Both the position numbers and the translations under genes were made by a program. A stretch of DNA of 64,000 bases, taken from Atlantibacter sp032062175 (GTDB lineage Bacteria; Pseudomonadota; Gammaproteobacteria; Enterobacterales; Enterobacteriaceae). The notes below the pieces were generated by a model. The model had not been told where the DNA came from and made no database searches. It worked only from the letters and a program-made list of their open reading frames with translations. Location of the stretch: assembly GCF_032062175.1 (NCBI RefSeq), contig NZ_DAMBQK010000002.1, positions 62,001-126,000 on the forward strand, given 5' to 3'. Shown piece after piece: positions 9,181 through 17,919 of this stretch (positions within the stretch are counted from its first letter, which is position 1; the number at the start of each line of letters is the position of its first letter).

Positions 9181-10817
9181 GGCGCTTTCACCTCCGCCTC
9201 GTCCCGGGATACCCCGGCGAATGACGCGTTGCCGAACGGGCTTAATACCAGCCCTTTGATATCATAACGGGATGCCTGTAAGCGCAGAGACGACGCCAGC
9301 GGCAGCACCGGCAACTCTTTTGCCAGCATCCGCTGGGCTTCGTCGTAGGCTTCGATACGCGATGCCAACTGCTGTGATGACAGCGCTTTTTGCAGCACCT
9401 CGTCGAATTCACGGTTGCACCAGTGCGCCACGTTGCTCTGGGAACGAATTGCCGCGCAGCTCAGCAACGGGCGGAAAAAACTGTCCGGGTCGTTACTGTC
9501 GGTGGCCCAGCCCGCGAGCGTGAGATCGTGATTCATATCCATCAGCCGTGCTTCCTGGAAACGCCCCTCAACAGGCACGATCACCACCGTCACGCCCACC
9601 TGCGCTAAATCGGCCTGAATCAGTTCGGCGGTTTTCAGCGGGCTGGGGTTCCAGGCCTGAGAACTGGTCGGCACCCACAGTTGCAGGGTTAAATTCTGTA
9701 CGCCCAGCGCCTCAAGCTGCGCTTTGGCTCTGGCGGGATCGTATTCGGTGATTTTCGCATCATTGTCATAAGCCCATGATGCGCGCGGCAAAATTGAGGC
9801 GGCGGTTTCGGCGGTGCCGTAATAAATCGACTGCATCAGGCGTTGGTTATTAATCGCCAGCGCCAGCGCGTGGCGTACCGCCGGATTATTCAGTGGCGCT
9901 TTATTGGTGTTGAACCCCAAATAGGCGATGTTCATACCGGGGCGCAGCGTCAGGCGCAGGCGCGGATCGTCGCGCAAGATGGAAAGCTGGCTGGCGGCTG
10001 GCCAGGCCAGCACATCGCACTCGCCAGTCAGCAATTTGGATAAACGCCCGGTGCCGCCGGAGCCCAGATCGATAACCACTTGCGGCATTAACGGCTTGCC
10101 GCGCCAGAAATTATCGTGGCGTGCCAGGCGAATATATTGCCCGGTGCGGTACTCGCTCAGTTTAAACGGGCCGGTGCCAACCGGTTCGCGGTCCAGCATC
10201 TCCTGGCGATCGGCTTTGGTCAGTTTCGCCGCGTATTCTGCTGACATTACCGACGCGTAATGGGTTGCCAGATGCCACAAAAACGAGGCGTCCGGCTGGG
10301 CGAGGCGAAACTCAATGCTGTATTCACCCGTTTTGCGTACGCTTTTAACGGTATCGGCAAATTGCAGGCTATCGAAATAGGGATAACTCGCGCCATTGAC
10401 GCTGTGCCACGGATTATTGCGATCGAAAATGCGCTGGAAGCTAAACACCACGTCATCGGCGTTCAGGGGGCGGGTCGGCGTAAACCAGGCGGTGGTCTGG
10501 AACTGCACGTTGCGGCGCAGGTGGAAGCGATAGGTTGCGCCATTGTCCAGAACTTCCCAGCTATCAGCCAGCTCGGAAACCAGCCGGTAAGTGTAAGGGT
10601 CAACGTCCAGCAAGCGATCGTAGAGTTGCGCCGCCAGGGTATCAACGGTCAGGCCGCTGCCCGCTTTTTGCGGATTAAAGGTGTTCACCTGCCCGCTGAC
10701 GCAATAAACAAACCCACTCTGGCGAATATCGGCAAGAGGTTTTGGGGCAGGGGCCGCATGGGCGTACCCGCCAGAAATGCCGAGCGCCATAATCAGGGAA
10801 GACAAAAATACGCGCAT
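9177..10817 (-). CDS. sapA: SapA, periplasmic peptide-binding protein
   Basis: SapA is the periplasmic solute-binding subunit of the Sap importer (SBP_bac_5 family, relatives DppA and OppA). I place the start at the ATG at 10817, giving MRVFLSSLIMALG and 546 aa, against 547 in E. coli. The longer frame to 10841 would need a TTG and adds eight residues ahead of the signal peptide. The signal peptide ends near GYAHA/APAPKP. The mature region begins with the conserved IRQSGFVYCVSGQVNTFNP. It is the first gene of the operon and lies 90 bp beyond the pspF stop. A 17-bp palindrome lies just upstream. Confidence 0.95.
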   Translation of the reverse strand: MRVFLSSLIMALGISGGYAHAAPAPKPLADIRQSGFVYCVSGQVNTFNPQKAGSGLTVDTLAAQLYDRLLDVDPYTYRLVSELADSWEVLDNGATYRFHLRRNVQFQTTAWFTPTRPLNADDVVFSFQRIFDRNNPWHSVNGASYPYFDSLQFADTVKSVRKTGEYSIEFRLAQPDASFLWHLATHYASVMSAEYAAKLTKADRQEMLDREPVGTGPFKLSEYRTGQYIRLARHDNFWRGKPLMPQVVIDLGSGGTGRLSKLLTGECDVLAWPAASQLSILRDDPRLRLTLRPGMNIAYLGFNTNKAPLNNPAVRHALALAINNQRLMQSIYYGTAETAASILPRASWAYDNDAKITEYDPARAKAQLEALGVQNLTLQLWVPTSSQAWNPSPLKTAELIQADLAQVGVTVVIVPVEGRFQEARLMDMNHDLTLAGWATDSNDPDSFFRPLLSCAAIRSQSNVAHWCNREFDEVLQKALSSQQLASRIEAYDEAQRMLAKELPVLPLASSLRLQASRYDIKGLVLSPFGNASFAGVSRDEAEVKAP

Positions 10818-10832
10818 AAGTTTTTGAGTTAT

Positions 10833-10849
10833 TTTGACCAATAGTCAAA
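10833..10849. promoter_or_regulatory. Perfect inverted repeat just upstream of sapA
   Basis: TTTGAC and GTCAAA flank a 5-bp centre (CAATA), ending 16 bp before the sapA ATG and 58 bp from the pspF stop. Its position suits an operator in the 5' leader or core promoter of the sap operon. No binding protein can be named. Confidence 0.35.
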
Positions 10850-10907
10850 GTGTATCGCACTTGGACGGGCCAGGGAAAAATCTCTGCGCCAGTTGGCGCA
10901 AAAGCCA

Positions 10908-11888
10908 TCACTGGGCGGCAATCTCATGCTTTTTCAACAGGGCGCGCAACTGATGATAGGTGACGCCCAAAAGCTGCGCGGCACGTTTCTGGTTATATTT
11001 CGCCTGGGCGAGGCTGGTTTCTACCAGCGTTTTTTCGCTTTGCTGCTGCCAGTGGCGTAAATCGAGCGGCAGGGCGGGTAATTCGCTGTCATTGGCTTCG
11101 GTTTTTAGCGCCATTGGGCGTGAAAAGGGGTCGAGAATAATGGTATCTACCGGCGTATCGCTGCTGCCGTGGCGATAAATCGACCGCTCTACTACGTTTT
11201 TCAGTTCACGGATATTACCCGGCCAGCCGTATTCCAGCAGAGTCTGTTCGGCATCGGGGGTAAAACCAGGGAACAGCAGCCAGCCGAGTTCCCGGCACAT
11301 CTGGATGGCAAATTGTTCTGCCAACAGCATGATGTCGCTGCGCCGCTCGCGCAGCGGCGGGAGCTGCACCACGTCAAACGCCAGCCGGTCGAGCAGGTCG
11401 GCGCGGAATTTTCCTTCTTCCACTAAATCCGGCAGGCTGGCGTTGGTGGCGCACACCAGACGCACATTGACCTGCAACGGCTGGCTGCCTCCCACGCGTT
11501 CCAGTTCGCCGTACTCAATGACTCTGAGCAGTTTTTCCTGCACCATCATCGGTGCAGTGGCCAGTTCATCAAGAAACAGCGTCCCGCCGTCGGCCCGTTC
11601 AAAACGACCGGGATGGCGCTTCTGCGCACCGGTAAACGCCCCTGCCTCATGGCCGAACAGCTCGGAATCGAGCAGGTTTTCATTCAACGCCGCGCAGTTC
11701 AACGAAATAAACGGTCCCTGCCAGCGGCGTGACAAAAAGTGTATGCGGCTGGCAATCAGTTCTTTACCGGTCCCGCGCTCGCCAATCACCAGTACCGGCT
11801 TATCCAGCGGTGCCAGCCGCGACACTTGCTCCAGCACTTCAAGAAAGCTATTCGCCTCGCCAATCAAATTATCTTTGTAATCTGCCAT
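10908..11888 (-). CDS. pspF: PspF, sigma-54-dependent activator of the psp operon
   Basis: PspF is an AAA+ enhancer-binding protein without a receiver domain. It remodels sigma-54 polymerase at pspA and is inhibited by PspA. I chose the ATG at 11888 (MADYKDNLIGEANSFLEVLE, 326 aa; E. coli has 325) over an upstream in-frame start at 11903. Walker A GERGTGKE is at about 36-43, the sigma-54-contacting GAFTGA at 83-88, and Walker B GGTLFLDELATA follows. The C-terminal Fis-type helix-turn-helix is NQKRAAQLLGVTYHQLRALLKKH. It is divergent from pspA, with 175 bp between them for upstream activating sites. Confidence 0.96.
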   Translation of the reverse strand: MADYKDNLIGEANSFLEVLEQVSRLAPLDKPVLVIGERGTGKELIASRIHFLSRRWQGPFISLNCAALNENLLDSELFGHEAGAFTGAQKRHPGRFERADGGTLFLDELATAPMMVQEKLLRVIEYGELERVGGSQPLQVNVRLVCATNASLPDLVEEGKFRADLLDRLAFDVVQLPPLRERRSDIMLLAEQFAIQMCRELGWLLFPGFTPDAEQTLLEYGWPGNIRELKNVVERSIYRHGSSDTPVDTIILDPFSRPMALKTEANDSELPALPLDLRHWQQQSEKTLVETSLAQAKYNQKRAAQLLGVTYHQLRALLKKHEIAAQ

Positions 11889-11987
11889 GATGAAATTGAC
11901 CACTTGTTGGTGGATATGACTACTATTAAAGATAACACACCGGGCGATAAAACGCGTAACATCTTTAAAAACAGCAAGTTAAAAAAG

Positions 11988-12003
11988 TGGCACGATGTTT
12001 GTA
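11988..12003 (+). promoter_or_regulatory. Sigma-54 (-24/-12) promoter of pspA
   Basis: TGGCACGATGTTTGTA matches the sigma-54 consensus (TGGCAC, 5 bp, TTGCA-like) and lies about 60 bp before the pspA ATG, as in E. coli. The neighbouring divergent activator PspF supports the assignment. Confidence 0.85.
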
Positions 12004-12063
12004 TTAGTTAAAACGAAATCGAGCAGGGCGCATAACGCCCGGATAATCAAAGAGGATTGAGTT

Positions 12064-12732
12064 ATGGGTATTTTTTCTCGTTTTGCCGACATCGTGAACG
12101 CCAACATCAACTCCCTGCTGGAAAAAGCAGAGGACCCGCAAAAGCTGGTGCGTCTGATGATTCAGGAAATGGAAGACACCTTAGTTGAAGTGCGTTCCAC
12201 CTCCGCGCGTGCGCTGGCTGAAAAGAAACAGCTCAGCCGTCGCATTGAGCAGGCTACCGCGCAGCAGGCCGAATGGCAGGAAAAAGCCGAACTGGCGCTG
12301 CGTAAAGATAAAGACGATTTAGCCCGTGCGGCGCTAATCGAAAAACAAAAGCTGACCGACCTGATTACGGTGCTGACCGACGAAGCCACCCAGGTTGATG
12401 AAACCCTGGCGCGTATGAAAACCGAAATCGGCGAACTGGAAAACAAGCTCCAGGAAACCCGCGCTCGCCAGCAGGCGCTGACGCTGCGCCACCAGGCGGC
12501 ATCGTCTTCCCGCGATGTGCGTCGCCAGCTCGACAGCGGAAAAATTGATGAAGCGATGGCGCGTTTTGAATCGTTTGAGCGCCGTATCGATCACATGGAA
12601 GCAGAAGCTGAAAGCCAGCGTTTTGGCAAACAAAAAAACCTCGATCAGCAGTTTGCCGATCTCAAAGCGGACGATGAAATCAGCGCTCAACTGGCTGCGC
12701 TTAAAGCCAAAGTACAGCGCGACGTTGAATAA
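12064..12732 (+). CDS. pspA: PspA, phage shock protein A
   Basis: PspA is the main effector of the envelope-stress response. It binds stressed inner membranes as ESCRT-III-like oligomers and, when free, inhibits PspF. The protein is 222 aa, identical in length to E. coli PspA. It opens with MGIFSRFADIVNANINSLLEKAEDPQKL, which holds the amphipathic helix and the conserved helix 1. The rest is almost entirely long coiled coil (about 25-185). The gene has a good ribosome-binding site (AGAGGA) and is transcribed from the sigma-54 promoter at 11988. Confidence 0.97.
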   Translation: MGIFSRFADIVNANINSLLEKAEDPQKLVRLMIQEMEDTLVEVRSTSARALAEKKQLSRRIEQATAQQAEWQEKAELALRKDKDDLARAALIEKQKLTDLITVLTDEATQVDETLARMKTEIGELENKLQETRARQQALTLRHQAASSSRDVRRQLDSGKIDEAMARFESFERRIDHMEAEAESQRFGKQKNLDQQFADLKADDEISAQLAALKAKVQRDVE

Positions 12733-12788
12733 AAACTTTGCTGCGGCGACGTGACGCGCCGCAGCGCTTTTACTGTCAAGGAGTACAC

Positions 12789-13013
12789 ATGAGCGCACTT
12801 TTTCTCGCTATACCGCTAACCATTTTTGTGCTGTTCGTCGCGCCAATCTGGCTGTGGCTGCATTACAGCAACCGCAGTTCGCGCAGCGAGTTAACGCAAA
12901 GCGAACAGCAGCGCCTGGCGCAATTGACCGAAGACGCTCGCCGGATGCGCGAACGCATCCAGTCGTTGGAGCAGATTCTGGATGCTGAACACCCCAACTG
13001 GAGAAATGACTAA
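12789..13013 (+). CDS. pspB: PspB, phage shock membrane protein
   Basis: A 74-aa inner-membrane protein that works with PspC to recruit PspA and release PspF. The start is the ATG at 12789 (MSALFLAIPLTIFVLFVAPI) after AAGGAG; the frame upstream of it is not homologous. There is one N-terminal membrane helix followed by a cytoplasmic coiled coil (SEQQRLAQLTEDARRMRERIQSLEQ). The stop overlaps the pspC start as TAATG. Length and the ending DAEHPNW match the E. coli protein. Confidence 0.95.
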   Translation: MSALFLAIPLTIFVLFVAPIWLWLHYSNRSSRSELTQSEQQRLAQLTEDARRMRERIQSLEQILDAEHPNWRND

Positions 13014-13372
13014 TGACCCCCTCTTTTGGAAATCGCAAGCTGTGGCGTATTCCCCAGCAGGGCATGGTTAAAGGGGTTTGCGCGGGCGTCGCGCAGTATC
13101 TCGACGTGCCGGTTAAGCTGGTGCGCCTGATTGTGGTGCTGTCGATGTTTTTCGGTCTGTTCTTTTTTACCCTTGTGGCGTATATCGCCCTGACATTTAT
13201 ACTCGACCCGATGCCGGAAGGCGCGGAGCAGGGCGAAGGCGCGCCGCGCAGCGGTGATTTGCTGAACGACGCCGATGCCCAACTGGCTGAGTCCGAGCAG
13301 CGTTTACGCGTAATGGAGCGTTATGTCACATCCGACACGTTCACCTTGCGCAGCCGTTTTCGTCAGCTTTAA
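13013..13372 (+). CDS. pspC: PspC, phage shock membrane sensor
   Basis: A 119-aa PspC-domain protein. The N-terminal half (LWRIPQQGMVKGVCAGVAQYLDVPVKLVRL) is the PspC signature. A strong membrane helix follows (VVLSMFFGLFFFTLVAYIAL), and then a polar tail with a leucine-zipper-like stretch (about 85-105). With PspB it senses secretin mislocalisation and proton-motive-force loss. Its start overlaps the pspB stop. Confidence 0.95.
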   Translation: MTPSFGNRKLWRIPQQGMVKGVCAGVAQYLDVPVKLVRLIVVLSMFFGLFFFTLVAYIALTFILDPMPEGAEQGEGAPRSGDLLNDADAQLAESEQRLRVMERYVTSDTFTLRSRFRQL

Positions 13373-13390
13373 CCCTTAACTGGAGAGCGA

Positions 13391-13615
13391 ATGAAACAAA
13401 CCCGTTGGCAGCAGGCTTCTGTGAAAGCGCGTCCCGGCCTGAAACTGGCCGGTAAACTGATCATACTCGGCGCATTGCGTTACGGGCCTGCGGGCGTAGC
13501 AGGCTGGGCGGTGAAGTCGGTTGCGCGCCGGCCGGTAAAAATGCTGTTGGCATTCGCCCTTGAACCGCTGTTAAAACGCCTGGCGACCAAATTGTCGCGC
13601 AATATCAAACCCTGA
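13391..13615 (+). CDS. pspD: PspD, phage shock peripheral membrane protein
   Basis: A 74-aa basic protein (73 aa in E. coli) that ends the psp operon here. The core LAGKLIILGALRYGPAGVAGWAVKSVARRP is the family hallmark, with a Gly-rich amphipathic or membrane-associated stretch. The ribosome-binding site GGAGAG precedes the ATG. The rhodanese gene pspE and the ycjM-W sugar cluster that follow in E. coli are absent. The next gene is ycjX. Confidence 0.92.
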   Translation: MKQTRWQQASVKARPGLKLAGKLIILGALRYGPAGVAGWAVKSVARRPVKMLLAFALEPLLKRLATKLSRNIKP

Positions 13616-13717
13616 TTCACAAAAAACGCATCGCCAGGGCACAACGGGGACGTGCCTGTCGGATAAATCATCCCCATAATATCCTTATCTATACGCTTGT
13701 TCGAAAACAGGATGACG

Positions 13718-15115
13718 ATGAAGCGAATCAAGACTGAATTCAATGCACTGGTCAACCGGGGCGTCGATCGCCATTTACGGTTGGCCGTCACTGGCCTGAG
13801 CCGCAGCGGCAAAACGGCGTTTATCACCGCGATGGTGAACCAACTGTTAAACCTTCATGCCGGGGCGCGTCTGCCGCTGTTGAATGCGGTGCGCGAAGAG
13901 CGGCTACTGGGCGTGAAGCGCGTGCCGCAACGTGACTTGGGCGTGGCGCGTTTTACCTACGATGAAGGGCTGGCGCAATTGTACGGCGAGCCGCCGGCCT
14001 GGCCGACGCCGACCCGCGGCGTCAGCGAAATGCGCCTCGCACTGCGTTACCGCTCAAATGAATCCCTGCTGCGCCATTTCAAAGACACCTCAACCCTGTA
14101 TCTGGAAATCGTCGATTATCCCGGCGAATGGCTGCTGGATTTACCGATGCTGGCTCAGGATTACCTGAGCTGGTCGCGGCAGATGACCGGTCTGCTCAAG
14201 GGCGATCGTGAAAAATGGTCTCAGCAGTGGCGTAAGTTGTGCCACGGGCTTGACCCGCTGGCCCCCGCCGATGAAAACCGCCTTGCGGCAATTGCCGAGG
14301 CCTGGACTGACTATCTGCACACCTGTAAACGCGAAGGGCTGCATTTCATCCAGCCGGGGCGCTTTGTGCTGCCCGGTGATATGGCGGGCGCGCCCGCGCT
14401 GCAATTCTTCCCCTGGCCGGACGTGGACGGCATCGGCGAATCGCGCCTCGCCCAGGCGGACAAATCCACCAACGCCGGGATGCTACGCGAACGCTATCGC
14501 TACTACTGCGAAAAAGTGGTCAAAGGCTTTTATAAAGACCACTTTCTGCGTTTTGACCGCCAGATCGTGCTAGTGGACTGCCTGCAACCGCTTAACAGCG
14601 GGCCGCAGGCGTTTAACGATATGCGCCTTGCGCTGACGCAACTGATGCAAAGCTTTCACTACGGCCAGCGCACGCTGTTCCGCCGCCTGTTCTCCCCGGT
14701 GATTGATAAACTGCTGTTTGCCGCCACCAAAGCCGATCACATTACCGCCGATCAGCACGCCAATATGGTCTCGCTGCTACAGCAACTGGTGCAGGACGCC
14801 TGGCAAAACGCGGCGTTTGAAGGCATCAGCATGGACTGCCTCGGGCTGGCGTCGGTGCAGGCAACGCAAAGTGGGCTGGTGGAGGTGAAGGGCGAAAAAA
14901 TTCCGGCGTTACGCGGTCACCGATTAAGCGATGGTGCACCGCTCACGGTCTACCCCGGCGAAGTCCCGGCGCGCCTGCCGGGTAACGCCTTCTGGGAAAA
15001 CCAGGGATTTCAGTTTGAGCAGTTCCGCCCGCAGCAGATGACAGTGGATACGCCACTGCCGCATATCCGGCTGGATGCGGCGCTGGAGTTTTTAATAGGA
15101 GATAAATTGCGATGA
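13718..15115 (+). CDS. ycjX: YcjX, P-loop ATP/GTPase of the DUF463 family
   Basis: A 465-aa protein, the length of E. coli YcjX, starting at the ATG at 13718 (MKRIKTEFNALVNRGVDRHL) after CAGGA; upstream ATG codons are too close to the ribosome-binding site. Walker A is GLSRSGKT at about 26-33, and YPGEWLLDLPML is the conserved switch-like region. Family members are stress-linked nucleotide hydrolases of unknown substrate, usually paired with YcjF. A CCCCATAA box at 13672-13679 resembles a sigma-32 -10 element, in keeping with heat induction in E. coli, but the -35 element is poor. The stop overlaps the ycjF start as ATGA. Confidence 0.93.
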   Translation: MKRIKTEFNALVNRGVDRHLRLAVTGLSRSGKTAFITAMVNQLLNLHAGARLPLLNAVREERLLGVKRVPQRDLGVARFTYDEGLAQLYGEPPAWPTPTRGVSEMRLALRYRSNESLLRHFKDTSTLYLEIVDYPGEWLLDLPMLAQDYLSWSRQMTGLLKGDREKWSQQWRKLCHGLDPLAPADENRLAAIAEAWTDYLHTCKREGLHFIQPGRFVLPGDMAGAPALQFFPWPDVDGIGESRLAQADKSTNAGMLRERYRYYCEKVVKGFYKDHFLRFDRQIVLVDCLQPLNSGPQAFNDMRLALTQLMQSFHYGQRTLFRRLFSPVIDKLLFAATKADHITADQHANMVSLLQQLVQDAWQNAAFEGISMDCLGLASVQATQSGLVEVKGEKIPALRGHRLSDGAPLTVYPGEVPARLPGNAFWENQGFQFEQFRPQQMTVDTPLPHIRLDAALEFLIGDKLR

Positions 15116-16164
15116 GCGAGCCGTTAAAACCGCGAATCGATTTCGCCGAGCCGTTACAGGCAGAGCGGGAGCCACAGATTAAAAGCGCCCAGGCATTTAG
15201 CGAGCCGGAAGCGGAACGGTTTACCCCCGCGTTGACCACCGAGCTGGAGCCAGAAAACGGCCAGGCTGAAGCGGTGGTGGAAGCTGCGCTGCGTCCTAAA
15301 CGCAGCTTGTGGCGACGTATGGTCACCGCCGGGCTGGCGCTGTTCGGCGTTAGCGTGGTGGCGCAGGGCGTACAGTGGACGATGACTGCCTGGCAAAATC
15401 AGGACTGGATCGCCCTGGGCGGGCTGGCGGCGGGCGGGCTGATTGTCGCAGCGGGTGTGGGTGCAGTGGGCACCGAATGGCGGCGATTGCACCGTTTGCG
15501 CGAACGCGCCACCGAACGCGACGAAGCGCGGGAACTGCTGACCAGCCACGGCATGGGCAAAGGCCGGGCGTTCTGCGAGAAGCTGGCGCGCCAGGCGGGG
15601 CTGGATCAGGGCCATCCGGCGTTACAGCGCTGGTATGCCGCTATCCATGAAACCCATAACGACCGGGAAATCGTCGAGCTTTACGCCCATCTGGTGCAGC
15701 CGGTACTGGATAGCCAGGCGCGGCGTGAGATCAGCCGTTCGGCGGCAGAATCTACGCTGATGATCGCCGTCAGCCCGCTGGCGCTGGTAGATATGGCGTT
15801 TATCGCCTGGCGGAATTTGCGCCTGATTAACCGCATCGCCGCGCTGTATGGCATTGAGTTGGGTTATTTCAGCCGCATCCGGCTGTTCCGGCTGGTGCTG
15901 CTGAATATCGCCTTCGCCGGAGCCAGCGAAATGGTGCGCGAAATTGGCCTCGACTGGATGTCTCAGGATTTGGCGGCGCGGCTGTCTGCCCGTGCGGCGC
16001 AGGGCATTGGCGCAGGGCTGCTGACGGCGCGTCTCGGCATCAAGGCTATGGAACTGTGCCGCCCCCTGCCGTGGCTTGATGATAAGCCGCGCCTCGGCGA
16101 TTTCCGCCGCCAGTTGCTGACCCAGGTTAAAGAGACTCTGCAAAAGAAACCGCGCGAAAACTAA
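15112..16164 (+). CDS. ycjF: YcjF, DUF697 inner-membrane protein
   Basis: A 350-aa protein (E. coli 353) with an acidic N-terminal tail. Two membrane helices follow at about 65-115 (MVTAGLALFGVSVVAQGVQW and WIALGGLAAGGLIVAAGVGAV). The C-terminal DUF697 domain contains SRSAAESTLMIAVSPLALVDMAFIAWRN. It is coupled to ycjX by a 4-bp overlap. The pair is conserved in Enterobacteriaceae and precedes tyrR. Its molecular function is not known. Confidence 0.92.
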   Translation: MSEPLKPRIDFAEPLQAEREPQIKSAQAFSEPEAERFTPALTTELEPENGQAEAVVEAALRPKRSLWRRMVTAGLALFGVSVVAQGVQWTMTAWQNQDWIALGGLAAGGLIVAAGVGAVGTEWRRLHRLRERATERDEARELLTSHGMGKGRAFCEKLARQAGLDQGHPALQRWYAAIHETHNDREIVELYAHLVQPVLDSQARREISRSAAESTLMIAVSPLALVDMAFIAWRNLRLINRIAALYGIELGYFSRIRLFRLVLLNIAFAGASEMVREIGLDWMSQDLAARLSARAAQGIGAGLLTARLGIKAMELCRPLPWLDDKPRLGDFRRQLLTQVKETLQKKPREN

Positions 16165-16312
16165 CCCTTCGGCGCTGTGAACGTTTAACTTTACGGCGCA
16201 GCGCCCAATTTTCCGCCATACTGTCAATGATTGTTGACAGACATCTTCCTGGTGAAGGTTATCTTGAGTATCATCGCCCCGTCATTGGCCCTTAAGCATG
16301 AAGGTTACCCCC

Positions 16313-17875
16313 ATGCGTCTGGAAGTATTTTGCGAAGACCGTATCGGTCTTACCCGAGAATTACTGGATTTACTGGTGCTGCGCAGCATTGACCTGCGCG
16401 GAATCGAAATTGACCCTATCGGGCGTATCTACCTCAACTTTTCCACCCTGGATTTTGATTCCTTCAGTAGCCTGATGGCGGAAATCCGCCGTATCTCAGG
16501 CGTGACAGATGTGCGCACCGTGCCGTGGATGCCGTCGGAGCGGGAGAACCGTGCCCTGGCGGCCCTGCTGGAAGCGTTGCCGGAAGCGGTGCTATCGCTG
16601 GATTTAAAAAGCAAAGTGGAACGGGCTAACCCTGCCAGCTGCGCGCTGTTCGCCCTGAGCGAAGCAAAGCTGCGTAACCATAACGCCAGCGCGCTGATTA
16701 ACAGCTTCAACTTCCAGCGCTGGCTGGATAGCGACCCGGTGGAATCGCATTCCGAGCATGTGATCATCAGCGGCCAGAATTTCCTGATGGAAATCACCCC
16801 GGTGCATCTGGAAGAGGACAAAGGCGTTAACACGCTGATTGGCGCGGTAGTGATGCTGCGCTCCACGGTGCGTATGGGCCGCCAGTTGCAAAACCTGTCG
16901 AGCCTGGATGCCAGCGCGTTTAGCCAGATCGTCGCGGTCAGCCCGCGCATGCGCCAGGTGGTAGAGCAGGCGCGTAAATTCGCGATGCTGAATGCGCCGC
17001 TACTGATTGTCGGCGACACCGGCACCGGTAAAGATCAATTAGCGCGCGCCTGCCATCAGGCCAGCCCGCGAGCCGAGAAACCCTATCTGGCGCTCAACTG
17101 CGGCTCTATTCCGGAAGACGTGGTGGAAAGCGAACTGTTCGGCCATGCGCCGGGCGCGTACGCCAACGCCACGGAAGGTAAAAAAGGCTTCTTTGAGCAG
17201 GCTAACGGCGGCTCGGTGCTGCTGGATGAGATCGGCGAAATGTCGCCGCGCATGCAAACCAAACTACTGCGCTTCTTAAATGACGGCACCTTCCGGCGCG
17301 TCGGCGAGGAGCATGAAGTGCATGTGGATGTGCGGGTGATTTGCGCGACCCAGAAAAACCTGGTGGAGATGGTGCAAAAGGGCACGTTCCGTGAGGATCT
17401 CTACTATCGCCTTAACGTGCTGACCCTGAACCTGCCGCCGCTGCGCGATCGTCCGCAGGACATCATGCCGCTGACCGAGCTGTTTGTGGCGCGTTTCGCC
17501 GATGAACAGGGCGTGGCGCGTCCCAAGCTGTCCAGCGATCTGAGTAATATGCTGACCCGCTACGGCTGGCCGGGCAATGTGCGCCAGTTGAAAAACGCCG
17601 TATACCGGGCGCTGACCCAGTTGGAAGGCTATGAACTGCGCGCGCAGGATATTTTGCTACCGGACTTTGACGCCGGTACATTGCCGGTCGGCGAAGAGGC
17701 GATGGACGGTTCGCTGGATGAGATCACCCGGCGCTTCGAGCGTTCGGTATTGAATCAGCTTTATCGCACCTATCCCAGCACCCGTAAGCTGGCGAAGCGC
17801 CTTGGCGTGTCGCATACCGCGATTGCCAATAAGCTACGTGAATATGGATTAAGCCAGAAGAAGGGCGAAGAGTAG
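16313..17875 (+). CDS. tyrR: TyrR, aromatic amino-acid regulator
   Basis: TyrR represses or activates genes for aromatic amino-acid synthesis and transport in response to Tyr, Phe or Trp and ATP. I use the ATG at 16313 (MRLEVFCEDRIGLTRELLDL), 520 aa. Domains in order: ACT (1-70), PAS (about 78-190), AAA+ (about 205-430; Walker A GDTGTGKD, Walker B GGSVLLDEIGE), and a Fis-type HTH at the end (STRKLAKRLGVSHTAIANKLREYGLS). Between GHAP and EGKKGFF it has seven residues, GAYANAT (281-287), at the place of the sigma-54 GAFTGA loop. As I recall the 513-aa E. coli protein, it lacks this stretch. Confidence 0.96.
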   Translation: MRLEVFCEDRIGLTRELLDLLVLRSIDLRGIEIDPIGRIYLNFSTLDFDSFSSLMAEIRRISGVTDVRTVPWMPSERENRALAALLEALPEAVLSLDLKSKVERANPASCALFALSEAKLRNHNASALINSFNFQRWLDSDPVESHSEHVIISGQNFLMEITPVHLEEDKGVNTLIGAVVMLRSTVRMGRQLQNLSSLDASAFSQIVAVSPRMRQVVEQARKFAMLNAPLLIVGDTGTGKDQLARACHQASPRAEKPYLALNCGSIPEDVVESELFGHAPGAYANATEGKKGFFEQANGGSVLLDEIGEMSPRMQTKLLRFLNDGTFRRVGEEHEVHVDVRVICATQKNLVEMVQKGTFREDLYYRLNVLTLNLPPLRDRPQDIMPLTELFVARFADEQGVARPKLSSDLSNMLTRYGWPGNVRQLKNAVYRALTQLEGYELRAQDILLPDFDAGTLPVGEEAMDGSLDEITRRFERSVLNQLYRTYPSTRKLAKRLGVSHTAIANKLREYGLSQKKGEE

Positions 17876-17891
17876 CGGTTGTCAGGCGAAG

Positions 17892-17919
17892 AACAAAGGG
17901 GGCTTAACGCCCCCTTTTG
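17892..17919. terminator. Bidirectional terminator between tyrR and tpx
   Basis: AAAGGGGGC and its complement (about 17895-17903 and 17908-17916) form a strong stem with T-rich flanks on both sides. It lies between convergent tyrR and tpx and should serve both. Confidence 0.85.

Noticed and set aside
16165..16312. Possible TyrR (TYR) box upstream of tyrR
   Set aside because: The TGTGAA...TTTACG-like pair near 16178-16197 has the wrong spacing for TGTAAA-N6-TTTACA.
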